Assembly (NCBI GenBank): GCA_963513935.1
Contig: OY740768.1
Span: 2,676,835 to 2,740,834 of the forward strand
Length of the DNA: 64,000 nt
Origin: Aphrophora alni
Taxonomy: Eukaryota; Arthropoda; Insecta; Hemiptera; Aphrophoridae
Direction of reading: 5' to 3'
Of the stretch, positions 1 to 11,118 are shown piece by piece; position 1 is the first letter of the stretch; the number at the start of each line of letters is the position of its first letter. The notes under the pieces were generated by a model, which was not told the DNA's origin, made no database searches, and was given only the letters and a program-made list of their open reading frames with translations. The position numbers were made by a program, and so were the translations under genes.

Positions 1-544
1 ATACAAAATTTGAGTACAATATAATTCCTACATCCGAAGATATTAAGTATTTTGTATAATAAAACAAAATGGCGGAAATTGGTGGAAAACGAAGCATTTC
101 CGGTCTTATCTTTGTATGAAATTTTCCCTTTATTTTCCTGAGTAGAAAATGTCCTGAAAGTTTTTCCGTTTCTTCCTGAATCACTTTGTATAAACAAGTC
201 CTTAACAGACTAATTCAGGACTAAAAAGTAGGTCTAAAAATGGAGGAAATCCGAAACGCGTCAACAAATATAAATAATCAGACATTGCAAGGGATTGGCA
301 GAAAGTGGAATTTAAACTAATTTATGTAAATCCTAGCAGATGTAATTATTATAATAATTTCAACATATGTTGTTGTTGGGAGATTTTTTGTTTTTAATCT
401 GTAAAGTATATCAGAAATTTTGGTTTTTTGTAGACCAAAATTTACCAATGCAGACAAATATCGTTGGGAACTACTGAATGGATTTCAATGAAGCAAAACC
501 CTCTGAGGCTCACTTATCTTAGTACGGGCGTGGCAATACCGAGG
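1..544. other. AT-rich non-coding DNA
   Basis: No open reading frame, splice-bounded exon or terminal repeat could be recognised in this stretch. Confidence 0.5.
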
Positions 545-770
545 TACCTAGCTGGATCTACACCTTTTCATGTCGTCTTGGGTTAGATCCTTCTCTTTCC
601 TATCAGGTCTCTCTTGACCAACTCTTGTTCTCTTCCGACTCTAACTCCATTAGAGTATTTCAAGATTTCTTTATTTTACTATCTTTTATTATACCTTCTT
701 TATCTTCTTCTTCTTCTTTATTTGATGATGACCTAGAGGAAAACAAACAACAAGGGGGGAAAATGAAACA
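545..770 (+). repeat. Dispersed repeat family R1, copy 1
   Basis: This segment begins near the words ctggatctacac and contains cctatcaggtctctcttgac, then ends near acaacaaggg. The same ordered words recur at 6215-6425 on this strand and, reverse complemented, at 6640-6862 and 32430-32582. No coding capacity and no terminal inverted repeats were seen. A SINE or other short non-autonomous element is possible. Confidence 0.7.
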
Positions 771-985
771 AAGAAGACTAAAACCTGTCCCGATATCTTA
801 ACTACACTGGCAAGAAAACTGCATGAAAATCGGAAAAGCGATATTAGAGTGCTTACAACAGAGACATTTTATAAATAAAGTGAACAAATTGACGCCCCAT
901 GGGTATGATCGCAGGTGACGCGGTTTCCATACCCTAGAATGTGCATACTATAAATTTACCCAAAAGTACGGTGATGCCTACATAG

Positions 986-1640
986 TTGCAGCATGATGTA
1001 ACCCCAGCCTGGCATAGACTACACGCCGTGGACAGGTGTGAAATTATTTTAGAACATTTGGCTATTCTTTCATTGCCAACGCCTCACGTTGTCTCATTCT
1101 ATGCTCCAAATAAGTTTAGCCGATTTTTAAAATACTCATGGCATATCTTGAGAACATTTTCACATTTTAGTTTATTACTCCATATGTAGAGATATTATTT
1201 TGATTGTGAAATAATGTCTGCAGCCCCAGACGCCAGACATGTGTATTGGGGGTGTCTGAGAGTGTATATTTAGGTTAGGTTATGTTATGATAAGTAGTTG
1301 TTATGAAATATAATATTTAAAAGCTATGATATTATTATTAATTATTTTGGGCATCGTAGCCCAAACGAACAGAATATTTTGAACTTTAGATCACGTGGTT
1401 CTTAAAAATCTCCTTTTTTATTTGTCTGTTCAGGGGTAAAATGCAATTTTTCTGTTACCATTGTAAAAAACTAGATAGTATAGAACTATATAAATGTATT
1501 ACATAACCTATAGAAATGATTGAAACCGTGGATTTTATTACAGTTTTACGAAAATCTACTTATTGTGAAGGTATATCTAGTGTCACATTTTAAATGAAAA
1601 TTTGTATTTTTGGGAATTACTTTCTAAATAAAGATGGGGA
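986..1640. other. Non-coding stretch
   Basis: AT-rich sequence. A 67-codon frame at 986-1189 starts on TTG and resembles no known protein. A short ggttaggttatg telomere-like word lies near 1271. Confidence 0.4.
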
Positions 1641-1645
1641 TGCGG

Positions 1646-2905
1646 TTGTAGGAAGGGTCGCTTCACTCACACAGAGGAATTAAGGGTGTCCAGTGACCTA
1701 CCCCCAAGTAACCTTCTGAGCTTCACTTTATAAAACTTTAATTTATTTTATTTGATAATACAATCTATAATATATTTTTATTCTAGACATAATTACAAGA
1801 AAAATGAGAGCAAACAACGTATGATTTACTGAATTATAGCCCAAAATCAACAATGTTGCTACAAAATGGGTGAATGTATGATAATATTTATAAATAGAAA
1901 TGTATGTTTTTGCATTTGTTTTTAAATATTTGTTACATTTTCAATATTTTTTTACTGCCCTCCCCCCATCCCTATTCACCTACTGAGTCAAAAGACACAT
2001 TTCCCTCTTTTACACAGAAATAATAACCTAATTTGTGTTTACGTCTTTTAAACACTTGTCATACATTGTTTAAAATGTTTATGTTGATATGTTTAATATT
2101 TCAAGTTTTAGTAGGTTAGTGGATGTTTGTCCCATCATTGTTATTTATTGAAAGTAAGTGCTTCTGATGTTATGACAAAAACAGCTGTTCTTCTTCAGAT
2201 GTCTCTCTTGACATGTTTAAGAAGTTTCAAATGTTACTTTGGATAAAGGTCAAGGATTTAGGAGATGTGGTAAATAAGGAAAATCATATTTTAGTCGTAA
2301 GGCTGAAACCTAATATTTAGAAACTACTTAATTATACAAATTTAAAATTTGGTGGACGTGAGTTAGAAGACGGTAACTTTAAAACCTTTTGTCTTTTAAT
2401 TTTTCCCCCTCTTGAAACCTCCATTTTGAAACGCACGCGCCAACACACACAGGCGCGCAGAGTATTAGGACTGAGCCACCTGCATGAGTTATCTACTGTG
2501 CTTCACTTGATCAAACTTTCATTTATTTAATTTGATATTTCAAAATAAAATCTATAATATATTTTCATTCTATACTTCTTTACCAAGAAAAATGAGACCA
2601 AACAAAGTATAATTTACTGTTATAGCGTCCAAAATCAACAATGTTTGCTACAAAATGAATGAAGGTATGATGACTAATAAGTGTGTTGATTTTGGGCTAT
2701 AATTCAGTAAATTATTACTTGTTTGCTCCCATTTTTCTTGTAATTATGTCTAGAATAAATATATATTATAGATTTTATTTTCAAATATCAAAATAAATTA
2801 AAGTTTTATAAAGCCCAGTAGGTGACTGATACAGGTGGCTTGAGGGTAGGTCACCGGACACCCTAATCTTCTACCCTTGTGTGAGTGAAGTGATCTTTCG
2901 ATCGA
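1646..2905. repeat. Inverted repeat element with a third internal copy
   Basis: A ~210-bp arm at 1646-1855 reappears reverse complemented at 2690-2905, sharing cttcactcacaca, agggtgtcc, cataattacaagaaaaat and cccaaaatcaacaa in the same order. A third, more diverged direct copy lies at about 2485-2670. The layout suggests a foldback element or clustered insertions of one non-autonomous family. No protein is encoded. Confidence 0.7.
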
Positions 2906-3393
2906 TTACGTGGGGTTGGCTCGACACTTTGGGGAACTAGGGTCATCTGTTCAAACTCCTGCTTAATGAGCAACCCTTCTTGGAATTGGAGGTGTTTGTT
3001 TGTTCGGTCAGCCGAAGAGCGACACCCAAGTGACGAGGTTCGTCGTCTGTCAGAATAGTATGACTTGTTATTCGCGGGTAGTATTCTCGGGTCTTGGCTA
3101 GTCCTTGGCTAACCTGGTAACCTTTAAAACTAACAGAAAGCACAATACCAATCATAACTATTCTGAACTCATAAGGCACTGCTGAAGTTTATTTAAGTAT
3201 CCAATTCGATGATATGTCATATTGTCGATGGGATTTATGATTGCGATGACCATACTTCCTAACCTAACCTAACCTAACCTAACCTAACCTATACCCGCCC
3301 GACTGGTACCTGATCCGTTCACATTTCCAGGAAGTGATGCTATTGACTGGGGCGGCCAATATGTCGAGCCTACCCCCACGACACCTTTCGATC
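2895..3393. repeat. Foldback-like element carrying a short telomere-like tract
   Basis: A motif near 2898-2926 (around ggggttggctcgaca) is matched in inverted orientation near 3357-3393 (tgtcgagcctaccccc), giving imperfect terminal inverted repeats about 0.5 kb apart. Between them, at 3257-3291, is a run of about seven CCTAA units. A 78-codon minus-strand frame inside (2943-3179) resembles nothing I recognise. Confidence 0.5.
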
Positions 3394-3399
3394 AGTCGC

Positions 3400-5030
3400 A
3401 TTCCCAGTTTGGTACTACTGTAGTATAATTTTTTCTAAAATTTAAAATGGAAAGAAAATAAATATTAAACTACCAAGAATAAAATAATCTTAAACTCTGT
3501 GGTAAAAATATAGGTTTACATTTGAAATTTAATTATTTTTAATAGAATGTAAATTGTAATTTTATTAATTTAAAAAATTAGAACATGCCGTATATAACTA
3601 CAAAATGATTTTATACTTAGATTTTTTTTTTTAATATGCAATGGTTAAAATTGTACAATTTTCAAACCTTGAACCAATTAAGATTTCAATTAAAAAATTT
3701 GAAGAAAAAAAAACTTTGCTCTAAAACTATTAGATTAGATTTAAAATGAATTAAATCGGTTTCAATTTTTGAAAATGTAATTTTATCGTTTTGGGCGTCA
3801 AGTTATTAAAATTTAAAGTGAAAATTATTCATCTTGTTTTGTTTCTGCTGCTTTGAAGAAAGTTGGAAGTGATGATGCCGTATTGATCGGTGAAAGAGCA
3901 TTAGTGAGAAACTACGAAAGAATTACATAACAGGTGTTTATTCGTATATAAATTAAAAATTCTGTAATTTTAACAACTTTTGACAGTCATAATCTCCTAA
4001 ACTGTTCAATAAATTTTGTTTAATACTTAGAATAAACCCTATTAAACTGCGTTTTTTATATCGACTCTTTTTATATATATAAAAAAATGTAGAATTACAT
4101 TTCAAAATTGACTTACATCTTTACGAACTTGCGAAATTGAGCTGTATACAAAAAACTAGTTCAGTTGACCAATAAGTGTACGCCAAATTTGATTTTTTTT
4201 TCTGTTCAAAAGAAATTTATACCTCCTGGGTTTTTTGGACATACAATACAAATAAGAGTCAAAAATGTTGCGAAATCCCTTGAATAGTTAAGATCGGTGA
4301 ATTCATGAAGTCCTGTGTCAGCATTCCATGAAGAAATTTGCAATATTAAAATGTCACTATTTGAAATTTCACTAGAAAAAAATGCTACATTATTTTAAAG
4401 GGGAAAATGTAAATATTTCGCACTGACCACCCACTGTATACATTTTTAATTTTAAACGATGAAATGCAGTGTGTCATGTATTCACTGCTAGATTTAACAT
4501 ATAACACGGATTCGGACGAGTGAGTGAGCAAATCTACTGGGATTATTGCCATACACAACCACATCGGCAACTGCATTATTATCTTTATGACTTCACTACT
4601 CAGAATCTATTCTGTGTTGAACATTAAATGTTTTATACACAACTAGAATACAGCCCAACTGTGTAGTCTTTACGAAATGACAGCGCTGATATTTTTGTGT
4701 GTGGTTTATTTATTCCTATTGTATTGCATCCTAAAAAAAAAAAATCAAAATACTTTATAGCACTGTACGCCTACTCAATTCAACCAACAAGGGCATTAAA
4801 CACTTCACTGCAACTGCTTACAAACACGCACTGAGCATTGAAATTGTATCTAAGAAGAAGACCCTTAGTGAATGACAATGTGAGGCTCAATATGTGGCTT
4901 GAACAGTTGTAGGTTCAGTGCAGGAGGAGTCTGGGTAACCAATACGTTATGCTGTCCTTAAAGTTACCAGACCGTTAGATAGCAGCACTAGAGCCTCTAA
5001 TTTCTGAACTTCAACCTATGTATGTATAAA
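3400..5030. other. AT-rich non-coding stretch
   Basis: Very AT-rich sequence with homopolymer runs. No exon, terminal repeat or known element could be identified. Confidence 0.5.
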
Positions 5031-5037
5031 TGGACAC

Positions 5038-5271
5038 GTTTCATCTGAGCTGTGACCAGCGCGTGGAGGGGAGGTTTGTAGTTCGAGGCCGCGTGGGGAC
5101 AGAGGCATTGTAGGGGAAACAGTCGGCGCCGGCTACTGTCCCCTATCCAGCGGTCTTGCAGACATCGTTGTTAGTACCAACATCCGACACAGACTGAGGC
5201 GGCCGCTTCTTCCACCACCTTACTGACGCCTAAACCCACTACGCACCCAAACTCGACAGCTCAGATGAAAC
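5038..5271. mobile_element. GC-rich MITE/SINE-like element with 16-bp inverted termini
   Basis: The segment is bounded by perfect 16-bp inverted termini, GTTTCATCTGAGCTGT at 5038-5053 and its complement at 5256-5271. It is far more GC-rich than its surroundings. The left part also resembles a tRNA-type pol III promoter (A-box-like gaccagcgcgtgg, B-box-like agttcgaggcc). I see no clear target duplication. A MITE is likeliest; a tRNA-derived SINE is the alternative. Confidence 0.55.
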
Positions 5272-5859
5272 CTGTACATTGCAACGTGTATCTAGTTAAA
5301 ATTGTGCGTGGTCAGTAGTTGACTAACAAACAACTCAATGTTCTTAAGTAAGTTGTCACAATTTTTCATAACATTTGGTCTGTTATTATAATGACGAACC
5401 TATCTGTTTCCTTATTTCCTGTATTAGTATATTACAAACCATGTTTTGCTCTACGGTGATGTCAGTGGTTTTATTTCCTACGTTACGGTGTTTCGCTGTG
5501 GACTACGAATTTCAAAAGAGTTTTGTTGAAAAACTACATCAATTACTCTATATTTAGCTGCCCCCCTCAAGTTTAAGTTAAATATTGGAGTGTATTGTTC
5601 TACTTTAAATTACAATAGAGGTAATAATAGCAACTTCCTGTTTCGTCATTTTATGGAGCATTCCTTAATACTGTATCTAAAATTTACTGTTTAAATTATT
5701 ATGAGTCTGGACTGTTTCTTGTAAAAACTATGACTTAACGTTTTATACATCAAATTTAAATCATTAGTCTAATATTTGTCTGGTGAATTAAAACAAAAAA
5801 GTGCCATTTCTTTTTTAAGGAATATATATTATAATATGCTTTCCATAGTGGCACTTATT

Positions 5860-6038
5860 ATTTCATGACAGCTGTTTCGGTATAATTATATCATCATCAA
5901 ATGAATAAAAAAACACATGAAACTAGTTAGCAAATATATATTTTTTATTGTTTATGGATTGTACAGTATCTAAGTAATGTCATGTGTGTTTTTATTCATT
6001 GATGATGGTATAATTATGTCGAAACAGACGTCACGAAT
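5860..6038. repeat. Divergent pair of degenerate hammerhead-like motifs in an inverted repeat
   Basis: Two related ~45-nt motifs point away from each other, on the minus strand at 5860-5906 and the plus strand at 5994-6038. Each reads stem I arm, TTGATGA, a stem II of about 14 nt with loop AATT, GAAAC, a 4-nt loop, GTC, then the complementary stem I arm (ATTCAT with ATGAAAT; ATTCA with ACGAAT). The first core base is T where hammerheads need C, so both look like inactive relics. Confidence 0.45.
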
Positions 6039-6214
6039 TAAAAAGGTTTTACTAACCGATGGATTACTTTTAAGTATTTAGATAATGTAATATGGTAGTA
6101 GTTGCACTACTTTAAAATTTGGGGATAAAACTAAGTAACCAAAGACGTATGATTTAAATTAAAATCGAAAAACAACTGAATTCTAATTCTACCCCCCCCC
6201 CTCGCGTATGACAT

Positions 6215-6425
6215 CCCTGAAGGATCTACTCGGATCCTACACCTATCTGTATGTAGTCTTGGTATAGATCTGTCTTTTTTATCTTCCCTATCAGGCCTCT
6301 CTTGACCAACTCTTGTTCTTTTCCGACGCTATTAGAATATTTGAGGGCTATTTTATACTGTTTTATTCTTCTCTCTTTAAAGCGAGAGGTTTTTAAACAA
6401 CAAGGGAAAACAAATTAACCAACAC
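6215..6425 (+). repeat. Dispersed repeat family R1, copy 2
   Basis: The copy matches the R1 words ggatcctacacct, cctatcaggcctctcttgac and caacaagggaaaa in order. It lies about 0.2 kb from an inverted copy of the same family. Confidence 0.7.
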
Positions 6426-6639
6426 CTTCAACTTCCACTTATGTCAACAAGCGAGCTAAACACCTGTTGTAAAGAACTAAATTTCACAGATAAAACATAA
6501 TGTCCTGCGTTGGGTTCGACCTCACAGTCTTAGTGTTGTTCTTTATCAGAAAACAAGCCCGACCAGAACACGTGGAATAGTTTGAAAGACCTGTTTGGAA
6601 AGGAATGGATTTAACCTTAGACTACAAGATAAAAAGTGG

Positions 6640-6862
6640 TACATTCAGTTTCCCTTATTGTTTTAAAGGGAAAAACATCTCGGTCATCACAGCCTTATAA
6701 AAAACAACATAAAATAAAGACTCCAAGCTCTCGAATAATCTAAAGGGTCAGGGTAAGAAAAGCAAGAGGTTGGTCAATAGAGACCGGATAGGAAAGATGA
6801 AAGAGAGGGATTTAAACCAAGACTACTTAAAAAAAAGTGTAGATCCAGCTGTCTCTTCGTAA
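6640..6862 (-). repeat. Dispersed repeat family R1, copy 3 (inverted)
   Basis: The reverse complement of this segment carries the R1 landmarks: the ggatctacac start, cctatccggtctc, a ttgaccaacctcttg variant and the aaaacaataa end. With copy 2 it forms an inverted pair. Confidence 0.65.
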
Positions 6863-7379
6863 CTAAATATTCTTACAAATTTATATTAATTAAGATCCGA
6901 TACGGTTGATATTCATAATGTTTATATATTATGTTTAGCTGAATTCTAATTGTATAAACTAGATACATCGCAAAAATCAAAACAAAATATTTAAACCAAA
7001 AATATCGTACGATTAGAAGACATTAAAATGTCTTCAAATATTAAAAAAAAAATATTTATCCTCAAAAAGCTAAATTTGTAGGACGTAGTACGATAACATT
7101 GACAAAAGTAGGTTCTTTGGTTCTATTAAGTATCCTAAAAGTGTGTTCTAAATTTCTAGATGTGGCGTGACTTTTAGGGCAGATGCTTAAAATCACATGC
7201 TTCTATTTTTATAAGTTTAGACTCAAGAATGTTTTGATACTGTTTCGGTGTTTAAAATTGTGCGTTAAAAATAGAAAATTTTATTGTAAGCATTCTCTGA
7301 AACTAAATATAAGCAAACATGTTTATTTGTTCTTTTCCATACGTTAATTTCTGTAGACGCGAAGCAGTATCCTGGGGTC

Positions 7380-8065
7380 TGGATAGAGGGGGAGTGACTA
7401 ATCAGGAAAGAGTTAAACGAGTTTTAGATAGGCCTATAGAAAGAAAACCGAAAACATAGGTGGAGAGAAAGGGGAGTGACTAATCGTAAACAAGTTAAAC
7501 GAGTTTTAGATAGGCCACTAGAAAGAAAACCGAAAACATAGGTGGAGAGAAAGGGGAGTGACTAATCGTAAACAAGTTAAACGAGTTTTAGATAGGACAA
7601 TAGAAAGAAAACTGAAAACATAGGTTGAGAGAAAGGGGAGTGACTAATCGTAAACAAGTTAAACGAGTTTTAGATAGGACAATAGAATAAAAACCGAAAA
7701 CATGGGTGGATAGATAGGGAGTGACTAAACATAAACAAGTTAAACAAATTTTAGATAGGCCAATAGAAAGAAATCCGAAAACATGGGGGGGGATAGAAAG
7801 GGGAGTGACTAATCGTAAACAAGTTAAACGAGTTTTAGTTAGGCCAATAAAAAGGAAACCGAAAACATGGGTGGAGAGAAAGGGGAGTGACTAATCGTAA
7901 ACAAGTTAAACGAGTTTTAGATAGGCCAATAAAAAGGAAACCGAAAACATGGGTGGAGAGAAAGGGGAGTGACTAAACAGAAACAAGTTAAACGAGTTTT
8001 AGATAGGACAATAGAATAAAAACCGAAAACATGGGTGGAGAGAAAGGGGAGTGACTAATCGTAAA
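7380..8065 (+). repeat. 82-bp minisatellite, about 8-9 copies
   Basis: The word ggggagtgacta recurs at about 7471, 7553, 7635, 7717, 7800, 7882, 7964 and 8046, giving a period of 82 bp. Each unit also contains aaacaagttaaacgagtttt and gaaaaccgaaaacat. Units differ by a few substitutions. The repeats are directly adjacent without unique spacers, so this is not a CRISPR array. Confidence 0.9.
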
Positions 8066-8194
8066 TTTATCTCACGTATCTGAAGCTTTGTGTTTGTAAT
8101 CTCCCACTGGAGACTATGAAATGTTCATCGATCCTATCCATTAAAGTAATTTGGCAACGTTTTGGCTTATGTATATGAAAACTGTTTTTATAAC

Positions 8195-8365
8195 TATAGG
8201 GTTATAGTTTTATTGGTGTAGCTCGTGTATCACTGAAGAGGACGACCTGTACGTTGAAACGCGTCTGATACTTAGGCGTATTTTTTGTGAGAATTGTGTT
8301 CTGTGTGTTTGTTATACTGTATAATTTTTCTCATAAGTCAAGCTCAACATTTAATATAAAGTAAA
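8195..8365 (+). repeat. Copy of hammerhead-bearing dispersed family H1
   Basis: The same ~150-bp sequence occurs at 62640-62795 and, more diverged, at 31440-31580. It runs from attggtgtagctcgtg through a hammerhead-like core to ctcataagtcaagctcaac. It lies directly after the 82-bp array. No terminal repeats or open frame were found, so it is probably a fragment of a larger retroelement or a retrozyme-like unit. Confidence 0.7.
8227..8271 (+). ncRNA. Hammerhead-ribozyme-like motif (best copy)
   Basis: The order of elements is that of a type I hammerhead. Stem I 5' arm GTATCA (8227-8232) precedes core CTGAAGA (8233-8239). A hairpin follows (GACG pairing with CGTT), then GAAAC (8256-8260), a 2-nt loop, GTC (8263-8265) as predicted cleavage triplet, and TGATAC (8266-8271), perfectly complementary to the first arm. 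One extra G lies between the core and stem II, so activity is uncertain. Minimal hammerheads with a 1-2 bp stem III are known from Penelope-like elements. Confidence 0.55.
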
Positions 8366-9573
8366 GTGCCCTTTTTTAGACAACGACGTCGTCCATTTAT
8401 GAAATTTCAACATTTAGTTGAAAATTTGTTTATTTGGTTGAGAATGATATTTAAATACAAGTTTTACTGAAATCTGGTGAAGATCTGATGATATTTACCT
8501 CATTTGTTGCATTATTAGTGAAAAAAAAACTTATATCTATAAATTCGAATTTTTTGAAAGCACTCTTAATGTTACTATACCCTACCATTTCGATACTCTC
8601 TTCATTTCCGAGTATTTTCTTCTTTTTTTGTACGACCATAAAGCCGGCGATATTTAAAAAATCGTGTAGCGTTGCATTGAAAATGCATCAAAAATGCACT
8701 TTTCTAGTGAAGCTCCAGTCCGATTTTGATAATTTTTTCAGTTTCCCACTCAGTTGCATGTATAAAAAGCAATAAAATTCCCCATTTACGTCACTTTTAT
8801 ATTCTAACTTCCTTCTAAAATAAATGTTACAGAGTTGACCATTTTGCATGCTACTCAGTGCTACAAAGACTCAATTTGAGTTAAATTATCAACCGATTTC
8901 CTTTACTCATTCAAAAATGGCGGCCTTCTAAAATGTTTAACATTGAAGATCTTAAAAACCGTCAATGTTTACAAATTTACAAGAGACATAAACGTTTCGT
9001 CTTTTATCGACAAATAACATGTTTCTAAAAATGGTTTCTACACATCAAAGAATAATCGAGTTATTGACAAAAACCCGAAAACAAATTTTTTGTCAACAGT
9101 TGTTGACAAAGTGGCATTTTGTTCATTTAAATTAGTTTGCAAAACAGCTGATTTCTCAACAGTTTCACTTTGCACACTCCGAATGGCAACCGAACAAAAC
9201 GAAATTTAGGTTAAGTTTATTTGAATTGATTTATAATATACAGGAAATGTCCCGTATGTAGGTTAGATTAATTCTTACATGTAAAATAACATATATAAAC
9301 ATCAAAACAACGTTTTAAAGTTGAAAAAAGGAAGTAATTATTAGATGATTGACAGTGTGTGTACACGGAGAGTATTTTTCGTTTGCCGAGTTTTGAAGTT
9401 GGCAATCCCGTTTCCTCAACAATACACCTAAGTTATTTGTAATATTCATAAATAACCTCAGTTTTGACGTGAGGTTGAACACTATTGTATTAAATTAATA
9501 TTTTATTAAATTGTGTTACTGCTGAAGTATATTTTTTATTTGTCACAAAATAACAACTGTAGACAAAGTATAA
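8366..9573. other. AT-rich non-coding stretch
   Basis: Two short overlapping frames on opposite strands near 8451-8775 show no family resemblance and are probably chance. No exon or element was recognised. Confidence 0.4.
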
Positions 9574-9694
9574 TGTGCAATTCGTGAGCAAAGTGTCTTT
9601 TTTTAACTCGATAAAATTGACGCACTCGGCAAGCCTCGTGCGTCAACATTTTTCTCTCGTTTAAAAAAGTGCCACTTTGCTCACTAGTTGCACA
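9574..9694. mobile_element. Short palindromic MITE
   Basis: About 121 bp folds on itself: TGTGCAA...GTGAGCAAAGTG at the left is matched by CACTTTGCTCACTAGTTGCACA at the right, with the GC-rich centre gacgcactcgg/cctcgtgcgtc also pairing. No convincing target duplication was found. The origin superfamily is unknown. Confidence 0.55.
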
Positions 9695-10165
9695 AATAAC
9701 TATTTTTTGTAGTTATCTACAATACCCAAGATAGCTTAGAACAAAAATTTTCTCTGATTTCAGCAATTTTTTATTAAATTTTTAATAAATTGATACAAAT
9801 AAAGTCTATAAAAATGAAATAAAAACTTTGTTCAAAACACATAATGACGGCTTTTTTTTAGGACCATTTTAGGACACATAATTATATAAACATTTTCATT
9901 ACTTTCACCAATAGAAATACGTTATGAAAGTTCTCCGTTTGTTTGTGGGACACTGTATATATAATACATAAGTTCTTAAGTATTTTACGTTTTCTGTACA
10001 AATAATTATTCATTTGTAATCAATATTATCTCAGAAACTTGCTTCTCTTCAGTCTTATGACGACTTGGTTATTTAAAGTTGAACATCTGACGGACGCATT
10101 TAGCCACACATATAATCACCACTAGGCTTACGGCTTCGTACAATCGCACATGAATGTAAATAAGC

Positions 10166-10178
10166 GGCGCATGCGCAC
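10166..10178. promoter_or_regulatory. NRF-1/ewg-like promoter motif
   Basis: The word GGCGCATGCGCAC matches the palindromic NRF-1 (insect Ewg) consensus YGCGCAYGCGCR closely. It lies about 200 bp upstream of the start codon at 10378, where a promoter would be expected, and is a GC-rich island in AT-rich DNA. Confidence 0.55.
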
Positions 10179-10377
10179 TTGTTGAGGGTTTAATGGGAAA
10201 AACCGTTTGAAATGTTGGCACTTGAATGAGGAAGGAGACAACCCTAATCTAACTTTACCTTCACAACCTAATATAAGAATCACACTCATAAGAAATCTAA
10301 CACTATTTTGATTCTTAATGTTTTAATTATTTCAAACTTTGAAAATCTTAGTTTGAGTGTCCTTTAAGAGTATAAAC

Positions 10378-10465
10378 ATGGAAGTTACGTGGAATGTTCT
10401 GGAATATCAGAAAACAAATATAAGGAGGCTGTATGAAAATTTCGAGTGTGTTGTTGAAGAGATGG
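10378..10465 (+). CDS. First coding exon of an upstream ORF (unknown small helical protein)
   Basis: ATG at 10378 opens a frame of 29 codons plus one base (MEVTWNVLEYQK...VVEEM). It ends at a good donor, ATGG|GTAAAT. An NRF-1-like site lies ~200 bp upstream. The peptide is charged and probably helical, without signal peptide or membrane segment. Exon 2 at 16647 joins in phase 1 to continue GIKLQGVDTLP. I do not recognise the family. It may be a short ORF sharing a transcript with the SERAC1-like gene or an independent small gene. A complete DNA transposon sits only 22 bp beyond its donor site. Confidence 0.55.
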
Positions 10466-11118
10466 GTAAATATCTTTTGTTTAAATTGAAGGGTGCAGGG
10501 GAAAAACCAACTGAGTCCACATTATAAAATTTTTCAGGAAAAGGAAAAAACAATTTCAATCGTTATTACTACACTATTTAATTACAACAAACATACTGTT
10601 ATTGCTTACTTATGTTAGTATGTAGGTTGTTATCAGCATCAAGTAGTACTTTTTTTGTTAAATTTTTCCTGATATGATAAATTTATTGATTTTTTCAACA
10701 ATGACATGGACTCAGTTGGTTTTTCCCCTGGATCAAAGGCCAATTAATTAAAATACGTGTTATTTGACATTAGTGGTAATTTAATGGAGAACATATAAAA
10801 CAAACTGTCAATAGATACAAAAGTCAAACATTATTAAATAGTTGGCACGCAATAAAAAATAAAAGTTAGGCTAAAAAAGTTAAGTTAGGCCAATTAAATA
10901 AAATAAAAGTTGAAAGTTGATTATTTGCTCAATAGTAGTAATATATTGCTCAAGATTAAATTTAAAATAATTCTTTAACAGATATAAACCTGCCTACATT
11001 CTACCTATAAAATTTATCAGACACATCATTAAGTAGAACTATTAAGAAGAAAGTTCAAAAAGTAAAAGGAATTCTTAATTAATTAGGCGTATTGCCTTTT
11101 TAGTTCAGCTCACACTTT

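Noticed and set aside
2943..3179. 78-codon minus-strand frame as a gene
   Set aside because: No homology, no promoter or splice context, and it lies inside a repeat element.
7380..8065. CRISPR-like regular repeats (also at 20577-25966 and 38775-39560)
   Set aside because: Units are directly adjacent with no unique spacers, and the DNA is eukaryotic; these are mini- and satellite arrays.
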